NCBI RefSeq assembly: GCF_963082655.1
Contig: NC_081553.1
Coordinates: forward strand, 34,106,882-34,170,881
Reading direction: 5' to 3'
From: Stomoxys calcitrans
Lineage: Eukaryota > Arthropoda > Insecta > Diptera > Muscidae
DNA: 64,000 nt
The position numbers were made by a program, and so were the translations under genes. Under the pieces are notes generated by a model. It was not told where the DNA came from. It did not search any database and saw only the letters and a list, made by a program, of their open reading frames with translations. Position 1 is the stretch's first letter; every line of letters begins with the position of its first letter. Shown one piece after another: positions 23,776-35,107 of this stretch.

Positions 23776-24040
23776 AATATAATGACATGTGAGAACGGTG
23801 TTAACGAGATCGTGTGCAAAATTTTAAGTCCCTAGGTTGTAGGGACACCTTTTGACAGGACCCTAAAGTTGGTCACCTCGGTATTTTGAAAAATTATTCG
23901 GGCTGCCAAATCTTCATTTATGGTCTGATTTTCAAAAATTGTTTTACTGGATATTCAAAAAGTATTACTAAGATAACTCTATTCCTTTTTTTAGAATTTT
24001 GCTCGTTAACACCTCAGCTCTAACCATTTCCACCCGTTTT

Positions 24041-24905
24041 CACACTGCATATTATGCAGTGTGAGTGGACACCATTGGATGGGGTATACTAATCAAGTCA
24101 TTCCGTTTGTAACACCTCCAAATATTTGTCTAAGATACCACAAAGTATATATATTCTTGATCGTCCGTCTGTCGAAAACACGATAGCGGTCGAACGCGTA
24201 AAGCTACCTGCTTGAACTTACTATTGGTGTAGGTCGTTGGGGATTAGGGACTGTGCCAAGTACGGTCCAATCTTTCTATAACCTGATATAGCTCCCATAT
24301 AAACCGATCTCCCGATTTGACTTCTTGAGCCCCTGGAAGCCGCAGTTCCGATTGGCTAAAATTTTGCACATAGTATTCTATTATGACTTCCAACAACAGT
24401 GCTATGTATGGTCCAAATCGCTCGATAACCTGATACAGATCCAATATAAACCGATTTCCCGTTTTGACTTCTTAAGCCCCTGGAAGCTGTTTTTTTCCCA
24501 TTTAGCTAAAATTTTGCACATAGGGTTCTGTTACGACTTCCAATAACTGTCCCAAGTATGGTCCAAATCGGTCTATAACCTGATACAGCTTCCATATAAA
24601 CCCAATTTGACTTCTTCAGCCCTTACAAGCCGCAATTTTAGTCCGATTTGGCTGAAATTTTGCATGTAGTGTTCTGTTATGACTTCCAACAATTGCGCCA
24701 AATACGGTCAATATTGTTTTACAACTTGATATAGCTCCCATATAAACCGATCTCCCGAACTGTGCCAAATTCGGTCCAAATCAGTCTATATCCTAATATA
24801 TCCCCTAAAAGCCGCAATTTTCGTCTAATTTATTTACAATTTTAGACATTCGTTCTGTTATGACTTCCAACAACTGTGCCAAGTCGGGTCCAAAAAACCA
24901 TAAAA
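24041..24905 (+). mobile_element. DINE-like element preceded by a small hairpin
   Basis: CACACTGCAT-ATT-ATGCAGTGTG at 24041-24063 is a perfect 10-bp hairpin just before a head with GGATGGGGTATACTAATCAAGTC. A TA tract, short core (TTCTTGATCGTCCGTCTGTCG) and five units with CCTGATATAGCTCCCATATAAACCGATCTCCCGA follow. The tail is lost where the next element begins. Confidence 0.75.
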
Positions 24906-24906
24906 T

Positions 24907-26272
24907 AAAAAAACAAGTAAAAAGGTGTTAAGTTCGGCCGGGCCGAACTTTGGATACCCACCACCTCGGGTATATATGTAAACCATCTTTCATCAAAATT
25001 CGGTGAAAATTTCATACCTTATGTCCCATATCAGTTATATCAAAATAAGTTCCGATTTGAACCATATACTAATAAGTACACTAGCTATATCTAAAAATAA
25101 ACCGATCAGAACTAAATATATACGACACGGATGTCGAAAAGCCTAACATAAGTTACTGTGTCAAATTTCAGTGAAATCGGATTATAAATGCGCCTTTAAT
25201 GGGACCAAGACTTTAAATCGAGATATCCGTCTACATGGCAGCTATATCCAAATTTGGACCGATTTGGGCCAAGTTGCATAAAAATGTCGAAGAGCCTAAC
25301 ACAAAGCAATGTCCCAAATTTCGGCGAAATCGAACAATAAATGCCTCTTTTATGGTCCCAAAACCTTAAATCGAGAGATCGGTCTATATGACAGCTATAT
25401 TCAAATCTGGACCGATCTGTGCGCTATTGCAGAAGTATGTCAAGGGGCTTAACTTCATTTGCTGTCCCAAATTTCGGCGACATCGGACAATAAATGAGCA
25501 TTTTATGGGTCCAAAACCATAAATCAAGAAATCGGTCTATATGGCAGCTATATCCAAATCTGAACCGATCTGGACCAAATTGAAGAAAGATGTCGAAGGG
25601 CCTAACACAACTCACTGTCCCGAATTTCATCAAAATCGGATAATAAATGTGGCTTTTTTGGCCTAAGACCCCAAACCGGGGGATCGGTCTAATGGCAGCT
25701 ATATCCAAATCTGAACCGATCTGGATCAAATTAACGAAGGAAGTGGAAATGCCTTACACAACTCACTGTCCCAAATTTCAGCAAAAACGGATAATAAATG
25801 TGGCTTTTATGGGCCTTAGACCCTAAATCGGAGGATCGGTCTATATGGCAGCTATATCCAAATCTGGACCGATCTGAGCCAAATTGACGAAGGATGTCGA
25901 AGGCCCTAACACAACTCACTGTCCACAATTTCAGCAAAATTGGATAATAAATGTGACTTTTATTGGCCTAAGACCCTAAATCGGCGGATCGGTCTATATG
26001 GGGGCTATATCAAGATATAGTCCGATCTTCGAACTTAACCTGCTTATGGACAAAAAAAGAATCTGTGCAAAATTTCAGCTCAATATCTCTATTTTTGAAG
26101 ACTGTAGCGTGATTTCAACAGACAGACGGACGGACATGTCTAGATCGTCTTAGATTTTTACGCTGATCAAGAATATATATACTTTATAGGGTCGGAAATG
26201 GATATTTCGATGTGTTGCAAACGGAATGACAAAATGAATATACCCCCATCCTTCGGTGGTGGGTATAATAAC
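24907..26272 (-). mobile_element. DINE-1/mini-me-like element, complete
   Basis: It starts AAACAAGTAAAAAGGTGTTAAGTTCGGCCGGGCCGAACTTTGG, has seven units with GATCGGTCTATATGGCAGCTATATCCAAATCTG, then CAGACAGACGGACGGACATGTCTAGATCGTC, the core, ATATATATACTTTATAGGGTC and the head CCCCCATCCTTCGGTGGTGGGTATA at 26248-26268. It is a good reference for both ends. Confidence 0.88.
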
Positions 26273-26281
26273 AAAACTTTA

Positions 26282-26924
26282 CTTCTTATATATAAAAATC
26301 AATTTCATGAAATGTTCACTGATGGTGCATAATGATCCCGAGGTGAAATTAGGGTACTGGGTTTTTTTAAATATCTGAAGGGGGAGCGGACCTTCCCCCT
26401 TACCCTAATTTTCAACATCGCCAGATCTCGTTGATGGATGGTGCGATTTAAGCGAAATTTTGTGTGCTCTATTACAGTAACCTAAAAATAAAAAGTTGGT
26501 ATCCAAATTTCGTATGGGGTACCCAGAGGGACCGTCCCACCCTCAAACCAACCCAATATATATTAAGACCAATCACGACAATATGGGAATCAAATGAAAG
26601 GTATTTAAGATTAGAAAACGAATCTGATATCCAATTGGGGACCACCTATCCCCCGAAAACATCACTAAATCAGACATCATGAAAATTTCGGGCTGAAATG
26701 AAGTATTTTAAAAATGGAGTACACCTTACATCCAAACTTAAATTCGTAGACCAATAAAGATCATATGGGATTCAGATAAAGGCACATATAGTGTCAAACT
26801 GTTAGCAAAGTTAGCATGGTATTTCACTAAAAGCTCTTTAATTGCCGAAAATAAATATTCCAAGGGAACTTTTGTTCCATATAAAGTAAAAGAAGGCGCA
26901 GCGGAGCGGGCCCGGGTCAGCTAG
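26282..26924 (+). mobile_element. Helitron-like repeat (CTAG family), both ends present
   Basis: It begins CTTCTTATATATAAAAATCAA after A and ends GCGCAGCGGAGCGGGCCCGGGTCAGCTAG (CTAG 26921-26924) followed by T, with no target duplication visible. Only about two internal units remain (CAATATGGGAATCAAATGAAAGGTATTTAAG). This copy and the one at 8490 define the 3' end of the family. Confidence 0.7.
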
Positions 26925-26929
26925 TTTTA

Positions 26930-27005
26930 TATAAAATTTAACTAGATTCATGGTGGTGGGTTCCCAAGATTCAGCCCGGCCGAACTTAGCACGCTTTTAC
27001 TTGTT
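26930..27005 (+). mobile_element. DINE-like solo tail
   Basis: GATTCATGGTGGTGGGTTCCCAAGATTCAGCCCGGCCGAACTTAGCACGC and TTTTACTTGTTT only; the rest of the element was replaced by the preceding Helitron-like copy. Confidence 0.75.
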
Positions 27006-27430
27006 TAAAATTAATCTTGAGACCGTACTCCTCGCTTTTCTTTAAGAGTTTGTTCCAAAATTTCTACTACAACGTCATTGTAGTCGCTATTATTATGGTA
27101 TCATCGGCATATCTTATGCTGTTTAGAAGTTGTTCATTTACTATGATGCCATGGCATCTGCAGACTAATTAGCGCTTCTCTAGTGCCCATACTTTGTTCG
27201 AATTCATATTGTGTTTGACCCATCGACTTCTCGTATTTTGGATAGATTCAACGATGTATGTTTTGAAGAAATATTTCCAATGTGTGCGAAAAAAAAAAAT
27301 TATTTCTCCCGGTATTTCATCTGTTCCTGGTTGGATTTTTCCATCTTGCAGAGACCTAATCGACCTAATATTTAATTTCATCCAAAGAAATTGGTGTTCC
27401 ATTGGAGGTAATATTTTCGATATTGTAGTA
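27006..27430 (-). pseudogene. Non-LTR reverse transcriptase fragment
   Basis: On the minus strand SIRYADDTIIIA (catalytic YADD, codons 27099-27110) is followed by stops and then KKSEEYGLKIN, the usual sequence after the active site. Upstream (27310-27360) IQPGTDEIPGEI matches the early RT motif in another frame. Frames are broken and the stretch between the motifs is internally deleted. Confidence 0.75.
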
Positions 27431-27469
27431 CAATATATCAGTGTCAGTGTATCGTGAGTGCACATACTA

Positions 27470-27716
27470 AATTTTACTAAATTGCCCATGAACATTCCAT
27501 TAAGGAACAGGGGATACTTCTCTCATATCAATGAGTGCAGTCCGATTAAAGTTTTAACCTCAATGATAAGGGACCTCCTTTTTTTATGCCGAGTCCGAAC
27601 GGTGTGCCGCATAGCGACACCACTTGGTAGAGAAGTTTTTAGCATGTCAGAATATCTTACAAAATTAGCCAGCATTAGTAAGGGGATAACCATCGCTGCA
27701 AATTTTTCTGATGTTC
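27470..27716 (-). mobile_element. tRNA-derived SINE, head missing
   Basis: In reverse it runs from the tail (GCCCATGAACATTCCATTAAGGAACAGGGG) through CAATGATAAGGGACCTCC and GTGTGCCGCATAGCGACACC to GCCAGCATTAGTAAGGGGATAACCATCGCTG. The tRNA-like head is absent, and a short deletion removes the block after the GTCGC motif. Confidence 0.8.
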
Positions 27717-28420
27717 ACGGAGTAAGATATTGCTCTAATAAATACATGTATCGCGAATTACTTTGTCAGCGCATTTTTCAACAGATCTTCTAAGAATTTT
27801 CTTGTCTTTATTGTTTCAGATAGCTTTAAGAATTAAATATAGTGACCCTATAAAAATATCGTCCAACTCACACTTATAGGGTAGATGTAAGGCATTATAT
27901 AGTTGGCATTGATCGACTTTTGCCCTAATTTAGTTGTTTGAGTTATGTCACTCTTCAAGTACTTGAGCAATATGTTCTTCTAAATTTCACTGCAACTCTT
28001 AAGCCATATCTTGAAATCGATTTCTTTGAACCATCTCTGTCTCATAAATTATACTGACGCCTTACGCTTGGACCATACTTGAACAAACGATATATTTATT
28101 TTCGAACATTTATTTTAGTATCAAGCAACTGACGCAATGCCGTAAGCCGGTTTGCTTTGCGTGTGTCTACAAGTAGACGTCATTGAGCAATTGAAATTTT
28201 TTATCAATTGTGTATCAAAAATTATTTTAAGATGATCAAAAGAACCGACGGTATAACGTATTTGAATAAATTACCTATAGCTATAACTTGTCACACATTG
28301 GTGACAATGGGGTTCTAAAGTACCATTAACTATTTACAATGGCAATATTGATTTGATTCCTGAATCAAATCGAATGAAATTTTGTTTCCAACTATGATAT
28401 ACGTCGGTATTCAAAAAAAA
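27717..28420. other. Unassigned AT-rich segment
   Basis: No gene or known repeat family is recognised. Short open frames only. Confidence 0.3.
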
Positions 28421-28424
28421 AAAA

Positions 28425-29968
28425 AACCATAAAATCCATGAAATCTTTATTTGAAGCGATGGTACGGTCCATATAATTTAAAATTTTAAGATTATTTCAT
28501 GCAAATGTTGACCGTGACCAATTTTGGCACACACTTTCCACCATTTCGGCCGGTATCTCACGAATAAATACTTCAATGTTGACTTTCAATGTCTGTATAG
28601 ACATGAGCTTTAACATCGCACGATCTAGGCGGCCAATTGGAGAATGGCAAGATACATTTCCTTGTTCTTCTTGACCATTCTAAGGCATTTGGCACTGTGG
28701 ATCATTCCTTGTTATGTGATGAGATGAGACATCTTTACAATTTTTCTTCTACGTGCGCCGCACTCAGTCCGTCAGTTATAAGACTTCTTTATCGTCACCT
28801 CTGCTTGTTTTAAAAGGTGTTCCTCAGGGATCAATGCTGGGTCCTCTTCTCTTTTCATTGTACAGCAACGACTTGGCGAGTCAATTGCCTTCTTGTGAGG
28901 TACATATGTACGCTGACGATGTACAAATATATATCGCTAGTCCGAGGGATGAGATTGCTGAAAACATACATACGTCTGCTTAATCATGATCTGTCAAGAG
29001 TCAGCACGTGGGCGAAAGCCAATGGCCTGTGTCTCAACCCTGTAAAGTCCAAGTGTGTTGTTATCAGAAACAGGCTGTTTCGTTTTTGATGTGATGTCGG
29101 TATGTTCATTAACGACTCTATATTGGAAATCGTTCCTCATGCAAAGAACTTGGGCATGGTTATTAATAGCCCTCTGACTTGGAGTAGTCATATCGACTCT
29201 GTCGTTGATCAGGGATATTCAAAATTGCGTGCTCTCTGGGCCACTCATTCGGTTACTCCGCTACGGGTTAGGTCTCTCTTGGCAAAGACTTATCTTGTTC
29301 CTGGCATTCTCTACGGCTGTGAGTTGTTTGGTAATTGCGATTCGGTAAGTAAACGTAAGCTAATCACCTTTTTTAATAGCGTGTAAATAAACAAATTACA
29401 AATTGACCGGTCCCGAACGTGAAATATAATGTGGACCGAACTCGCCTCTCAACAAGTCCATTGTTACGCGTGCTGTGTGGCATGTGGCACCGTCTTGTTA
29501 AAACCACATGTCAAACTCTTGCATTTTGGGCAAAAAAAACATCGGATATCATTTCACGATAGAGCTCACCATTCATAGTTACATTACGATTTGCATCATC
29601 TTTGAAGAAGTACGGTCCAATGATGCCACTAGCCCATAAACCGCACCAAACTGTGTCTTATTCTGGATGCATTGGTAGCTCTTTTAATTCATCTGGCTGA
29701 TAGATACTCCAAAATTCATAATTCTGCTTATTTACGTATCCAATGAGCCAAAAATTAGCTTCGTTGTACAATGGAAGAAGCGCGCGATGAACTTTCTTAA
29801 CAGAGCACTCATTTTCATAATAAAATGCAAGCGTTGTTCGTATGTAAGACGGTTCATGGTTAAATTATAGACCAATCTGAAGATATTTGACAGTGAAACA
29901 AAACTCGAAACGTGCGTGAGCTGTTTGAACTAGTGTTGCAAAAGGATAAAAGCTAAAAAATCACCCTT
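28425..29968 (-). pseudogene. mariner-type transposase pseudogene split by a LINE
   Basis: The minus-strand transposase is the same family as 3294-4144 and 33005-33580. The C-terminal part is at 28425-28640; the part with the LPMHPE, WAGGIIGPYFF and NRLT-like N-terminal motifs is at 29393-29860. The right end AAAAAATCACCCTTTA (29955-29970) keeps the family terminus with a TA. There are several stops and deletions. The two parts join at the (A)CAATTG site where the LINE inserted. Confidence 0.85.
28641..29392 (+). pseudogene. Non-LTR reverse transcriptase fragment nested in mariner
   Basis: Plus-strand frames read VLKGVPQGSMLGPLLFSLYSND, then VHMYADDVQIYIA (catalytic YADD near 28909-28920), STWAKANGLCLNP-KSK, and after a frameshift LGMVINSPLTWSSHID and LLAKTYLVPGILYGCELF. 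This is the palm-to-thumb part of a LINE RT. At least two frameshifts are present. The flanks share AATTG (GGCCAATTGG before, CAAATTGACC after), consistent with a short target duplication. Confidence 0.85.
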
Positions 29969-29989
29969 TACAATAAATACCATGCTTTT

Positions 29990-32795
29990 TGGCCTTTTGT
30001 CTTTGTCCGGTGTCTGCCACCACGAGACTCTCCTCTCGACAGGAGAGTCTCAGTGAGGAGTCAGGTGGCACTGGCTCTTAATTAAATACTGAGTGCCAAT
30101 GATACTCGAGATGAGAAGGGGAGTTATTGGCGCCTTCAAATAACCAATGGCCAACATCGGCGTCTGTTCCGAGGTTAAGGGCGGCTGGAGGCGAGCGTCG
30201 GATCTTGGAGCAAGCGGCTCGCCATAACGGGGGATACATGTGCAATCCCACAAAACCCATGCGGTTGGGGCGCTGTGCCAGTAACTATGAGAACTACTAT
30301 GAGAAACAAAGGAATAATAAAAACGGACCCCCCCCCCCAACATTGACGATCCACGCAAACGAAAAAAGGACCATGATTTGCAAATCTGCACTGGAATGTC
30401 CCCACTCTTTATAGAGAAGGTGCAGTGTACGCGCTGGCGGATGTATTAGAGAAGTAAAAAGCAGATATTACCGCCTTACAGGAAGTGCGATGGACTGGGA
30501 ATGGCGTCACTACAACACCAAACGGTGACGAACTATACTATAGCTGCCATAACACGAGGCATGAATTTGACTGTGGATTTGTGGTTAGTCGGAGACTGAA
30601 ACACCTTGTCTCCTGCTTTACTCCGGTGGATGAGAGGCTAGCCACAATCCGCATAAAAGCCAAATTCTTTAACATCAGCCTTATTTGTGCCCATGCCCCG
30701 ACGGAAGACAAAGACGAGCAGACCAAGAATATTTTTTACGAGCGTCTAGGGAGAGCATACGACTCATGATATTAAAATCGTTCTGGGAGATTTTAATGCG
30801 AAGATAGGGAAGGAAGACATTTTTGGTCCAACAGTCGGAAAGTTTATCCTCCACGAGATAACGTCCAGTAATGGGTTGAGGCTGATAGATTTCGCCGCGT
30901 AGTAGCACCAGATTTCAAAATATTCACAAGCCACATGACTGTCACCCGATCAAAATACGAGAAACCAAATTGATCACGTTGTGGTAGATGGAAGGCATTC
31001 ATCCAGCGTGTTAGATGTACGATCGATCCGTGGAGCGAATATAGATTCGGATCATTACCTTGTTGCAGCCAAGGTTCGCACCCGTTTGAACATGGCGAGG
31101 AAACTACGACCTGTTACTGAACGGAAGCTGGACATTGAAAAGCTGTAAACACAACAGATGGCAAAGGCATACACCCCTTGACTAACCCCACTGCTTGATA
31201 AAAGCACTCCTTGTTCCGACGATATAATGGCGCAGTGGCAAACTATTGCCCAATCCATGGAAAATGCCGCAAAATCCGTACTTAGGTATCGGAAGCCTCC
31301 TCCAAGAAACCCATGGTACGACCAAGAGTGTCGAGATGCTACTGAAGCCAAGAATGCGGCATATAGAGCAACGCTGCAATCAGTAGCAACGCGCCAGATG
31401 AAGGAGAGGTATCGGGAGAAAAGGAGAAACGTTTATTCCGCGGAAAAAACAAGTAAAAAGGCGTTAAGTTCGGCCGGGCCGAGATACCTATCACCTCGGG
31501 CATATATGTAAACCACCTTTCATCCCGAATCTGGACCGATCTGGCCCAAATTGACGAAGGATATCGAAGAGTCTAACACATCTCACTGTCCCAAATTTCA
31601 GCAAAATCGGATAATAAATTTGGCTTTTATGGGCCTAAGACCCTAAATCGGAGGATCGGTCTATATGGCAGCTATATCCAAATCTGAACCGATCTAAGCC
31701 AAATTGACAAAGGATGTCGAAGGGCCTAAGACAACTCACTGTCCCAAATTTCAGCAAAATCGGACAATAAATGCGGCTTTTATGGACCTAAACCCTAAAT
31801 CGGATGATCGGTCTATATGACAGCTATATCCAAATCTGGACAGATCTGGGCCAAATTGACAAAGGATGTCGAAGGGCCTAAGACAACTCACTGTCCTAAA
31901 TTTCAGCAAAATCTGATAATAAATGTGGCTTTTATTGGCCTAAGACCCTAAATCGGCGGATCGGTCTATATGGGGGCTATATCAAGACATGGTCCGATAT
32001 AGCCCATCTTCGAACTCAACCTGCTAATGGACAAACAAAGAATCAAAGTTTCAGCTCAATATCTCCATTTTTGAAGACTGTGTCGTGATTTCAACAGACA
32101 GACGGACTATATCGTCTTAGATTTATACGCTGATCAAGAATATATATACTTTATAGGGTCGGAAAAGGCTATTTTGATGTGTTGCAAACGGAATGACAAA
32201 ATAAATATATCCTCATCCTTCGGTGGTGGGTATCGAAAGAAAATGGAAAGACGTGAGTGTGAGCGAATTGAGGGGTACAGGAGTCAGAATGAAGTCCGGA
32301 GATTGTGCCAAAGAATTAAACATCAAACCGATGGCTTTTGTGCAGACACATCCTCCTGCAGAGACAAAGAAGGAAATCTGGTAACTGACACATATAACAT
32401 GCTGAGGATATTGAAAGAACATTTAAGCCAACTTCTAGTGTTCCAAGTTGGCAACGAAGAGCATAGCGCAAACCCAATCCCTAATGATGGTATAGAATGT
32501 TGAATAAGGTCCAAGTAGCAGTGACTCGACTAAAGAACAACAAGGCAGCAGGAGCCGACGGGTTACCCGCAAAACTATGAAAGACCAGAGGCGACACGCT
32601 GATAAGGCGTATGCATCAGCTTATCTGCGCAATCTGACTAGAAGAACGCATACCCGATGATTGAAACTTCAGCATACTATGTCCCGTACACAAGAAGGGA
32701 GACAAGACGGAATGTGCCAACTACAGAGGAATGAGTCTCCTCTCCATCGCATACAAGATACTTTCGAGCGTACTGTGTGAAAGATTAAAACCTAA
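29990..32795 (+). pseudogene. RTE-type LINE with endonuclease and RT, interrupted
   Basis: A 5' region (29990-30420) has GGCGCCTTCAAATAACCAATGGCC, also seen at 54350. An APE-type endonuclease follows: DITALQEVRW (30465-30495), LICAHAPTEDKDE, LGDFNAKIG (about 30783-30810) and SDHYLVAA (about 31048). A Lys/Arg-rich linker runs to 31446, where a DINE-like element is inserted. Coding resumes at 32234 and reaches the RT start (NNKAAGADGLP, KKGDKTECANYRGMSLL, YKILSSVL) before truncation at 32795. Many stops and frameshifts. This endonuclease type is the one called craniofacial-development-protein-2-like in many automatic annotations; here it is clearly a retroelement. Confidence 0.88.
31447..32233 (-). 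mobile_element. DINE-1/mini-me-like element nested in the LINE
   Basis: Tail ACAAGTAAAAAGGCGTTAAGTTCGGCCGGGCCGAG at 31449, four units, CAGACAGACGGAC, core, ATATATATACTTTATAGGGTCGG and head CATCCTTCGGTGGTGGGTAT (to 32232). It interrupts the LINE linker between the NVYSAEK and RKKMERRECERIEGY codons. No clear target duplication, as expected for Helitron-like insertion. Confidence 0.88.
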
Positions 32796-33004
32796 ACCGA
32801 TCTGAATCGATTTTTTCCAATTTCAATAGGCTTCGTCTCGAGGCCGAAAAACATGGCTGTACCCAATTTGAAGACGATCGGATAAAAATTGCGACTTGTA
32901 GTTTGTCCACAAATTAACATGGACAGACGGACATAGCTAAATCGAATCAGAAAATCATTCTGAGTCTATCGGTATACTTATCAATGAGTCTATCCCTCTA
33001 CCAA
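32796..33004 (-). mobile_element. DINE-related fragment, TAATACCCTGTACC subfamily
   Basis: It contains GACGATCGGATAAAAATTGCGACTTGTAGTTTGT, ACAGACGGACATAGCTAAATCGAATCAGAAAATCATTCTGAGTC and ATCGGTATACTTATCAAT, matching 38640-38820 of the element at 36985-38875. Confidence 0.75.
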
Positions 33005-33580
33005 TGCATCCAGAAAAAGTCACAGTTTGGTGCGGTTTATGGGCTGGTGGCATCATTGGACCGTACTTCTTCAACTATGATGCGAATCGTAATGTAACTG
33101 TGAATGGAGAGCGCTAGCGTGAAATGATATCGAATTTTGTTTGCCCATGCAGGGCTTGATTTGCATGGCATGTGGTTTCAACAAGTCGATGCCACATGCC
33201 ACTTAGCACGCTTAATAATGGACTTATTGAGAGGCGAGTTCGGTGAACCTTTTATTTCACGTTCGGGACCCGTCAATTGGCCGCCTAGATCGTGCGATTT
33301 AACGCCTTCAGACTATTTATTGTGGGGTTATGCTAAAGCGCATGTCTATACAGACAAGCCCGCTTTAATTGAGGCATTGGAAGACAACATTGAAGCATTT
33401 ATTCGTGAGATACCGGCCGAAATGTTGAAAAGAGTATGCCAATATTGGATGGACCATTTGAGGCGCAGTCTCGGTCAACATTTGCATGAAAAATCTTCAA
33501 ATAATAAATTATATGGGCCGTACTATCGCTTCAAATAAAGATTTCATGCATTTTTCTTAATTTAAAAAAAATCACTCTTT
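33005..33580 (+). pseudogene. mariner-type transposase pseudogene, 5' truncated
   Basis: The frame reads MHPEKVTVWCGLWAGGIIGPYFF, then after an in-frame TAG and a frameshift MWFQQVDATCH (the usual QQDGATCH, with the Asp displaced), ISRSGPVNWPPRSCDLTP-DY (last catalytic Asp) and a C-terminus to a TAA at 33536-33538. The 3' terminal repeat AAAAATCACTCTTTA ends near 33580. It is the best-preserved C-terminal half of this family in the window. Confidence 0.85.
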
Positions 33581-33582
33581 AT

Positions 33583-33905
33583 ATGCATCTAACGGATTTC
33601 ACTCTTAAGGCCTTTGCTAACGCATTTTTGTTTTCAAAAATTTGCACAACGATCTACTCGGTGGCTCCTACAATATGTACTGATCAGTGTTGTTATGGAC
33701 AGATCTGGCCCATACTCGGATGCTGAGGGGTACAATGCAACTCACTGTAACAGCGGAAACTGGTAGTAAATCTGGAGACAGCTTTATCCGACATTGTTGT
33801 TCATCGAAATCGGGACAAATTAAAATTTTTATGAATTCAAGAATTTTTATCGGGAAATCGGATTAAGGGGTGCTATATCCACATATAGGTTGTCTTTAAC
33901 TATGG
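33583..33905. other. Unassigned segment with DINE-like scraps
   Basis: 33700-33890 carries weak DINE-like phrases (CAGATCTGGCCCATACTCGG, GGGAAATCGGATTAAGG). No gene is seen. Confidence 0.35.
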
Positions 33906-34053
33906 AAATTTGCCCATGAACATTACATTAAGGAAACGGGGAAAACGTCTCATAATAAAGTTTAAGCTCAATGATAAGGGGCCTCCTTTTTACAACCGAG
34001 TCCGAACGGCGTGCCGCAGTGCGACACCTCTTTGCGGAGAAGTTTTTACACGG
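33906..34053 (-). mobile_element. tRNA-derived SINE, 3' half only
   Basis: In reverse it runs from GCCCATGAACATTACATTAAGG to GCGACACCTCTTTGCGGAGAAGTTTT. It abuts the plus-strand SINE that starts at 34071, giving a head-to-head pair. A 15-bp motif GAAGTTTTTACACGG occurs at 34039-34053 and again at 34056-34070. Confidence 0.85.
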
Positions 34054-34070
34054 CTGAAGTTTTTACACGG

Positions 34071-34372
34071 AGACCACCGTAGCGCAGAGGTTAGCGTGTC
34101 CGCCTGTGACGCTGAACGCCTGGGTTCGAATCCTGGTGAGACCAAATTTTCAGCGGTGGTTCTCCCCTCCTAATGCTGGCAACATATGTGAGGTACTATG
34201 CCATGTAAAACTTCTCTCCAATGAGGTGTCGCACTGCGGCATGCCATTCGGACTCGGCTATAAAAAGGAGGCCCCTTATCATTGAGCTTAAACTTGAATC
34301 GGACTGCACTCATTGATATGTGAGAAGTTTGCCCCTGTTCCGTAGTGGAATGTTTATGGGCAAAATTTGCAA
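34071..34372 (+). mobile_element. tRNA-derived SINE, near full length
   Basis: AGACCACCGTAGCGCAGAGGTTAGCGTGTCCGCC, GACGCTGAACGCCTGGGTTCGAATCCTGGTGAGACC (A and B boxes intact), a complete body and the tail GGGCAAAATTTGCAAC. The ATCAGAAAAA spacer after the B box is shortened. Confidence 0.9.
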
Positions 34373-34997
34373 CAACTGTGCCAAGTATGGTTCAAATCAG
34401 TTCATAACCTGATATAGCTGTCATATAAACAGATCTAAGGACTTGATTTCTTGAGCTTCTAGAGGGCGTAATTCCTATCCGATTTGGCTGAAATTTTGAA
34501 AATTTTGCATGACGTATTTTATTCTTACTTTCAACAACTGTGTCAAATAAGGTTCACATCGGTTCATAACCTGATATAGCTGCCATATAAACCCATCTGG
34601 GTTTTTGACTTCTTGAGCCTCTAGAGGTCGCAATTATTATCCGATTTGCCTGAAATTTTGTACGACGGATTCTCTCATGACCATCAACATACGTGTTTAT
34701 TATGGTCTGAATCGGTCTATAGCCCGATACTGCTCCCATATAAATCGATCTCTCTATTTTACTTTTTGAGCCTCTAGAGGGCGCAATTTTTATTCGAATT
34801 GGCTGACATTTTACACAGGTCTCCAACATATAATTTAATTGTGGTCCAAAGCGGATCATATCTTGATGTCGCTCTAATAGCAGAGCAAATCTTTTCTTTT
34901 ATCCATTTTTGCCGGGAAAAGAACTCGACAAATGCGATCCATGGTGGAGGGTATATAAGATTCGGCCCGGCCGAACTAGCACGCTTTTACTTGCTTT
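34373..34997 (+). mobile_element. DINE-like element, 5' truncated
   Basis: Three to four units, then CCATGGTGGAGGGTATATAAGATTCGGCCCGGCCGAACTAGCACGC and TTTTACTTGC near 34997. It lies about 110 bp downstream of protease B. Confidence 0.8.
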
Positions 34998-35045
34998 TAA
35001 TAATATTCGTTTAAGCTTTGATTATTTTACTATATCTTCTCTAAA

Positions 35046-35051
35046 TTTAAT
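35046..35051 (-). promoter_or_regulatory. Putative variant polyadenylation signal of protease B
   Basis: ATTAAA on the minus strand, about 57 nt downstream of the TGA stop at 35108-35110. It is the common variant signal; no AATAAA is closer. Confidence 0.35.
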
Positions 35052-35107
35052 ATTTTTCTTTTTCTCTAGTTTGGTAACATATGCTTATTATTATTTTTTG
35101 CCATTCG

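Noticed and set aside
30050..30414. Overlapping 60-113-codon frames on both strands
   Set aside because: They cover the 5' region of the RTE-type LINE; none resembles a known protein and they contradict one another.
30485..30769. Craniofacial-development-protein-2-like gene
   Set aside because: The endonuclease domain is that of an RTE-type LINE and is followed by linker and RT sequence with stops and a nested transposon.
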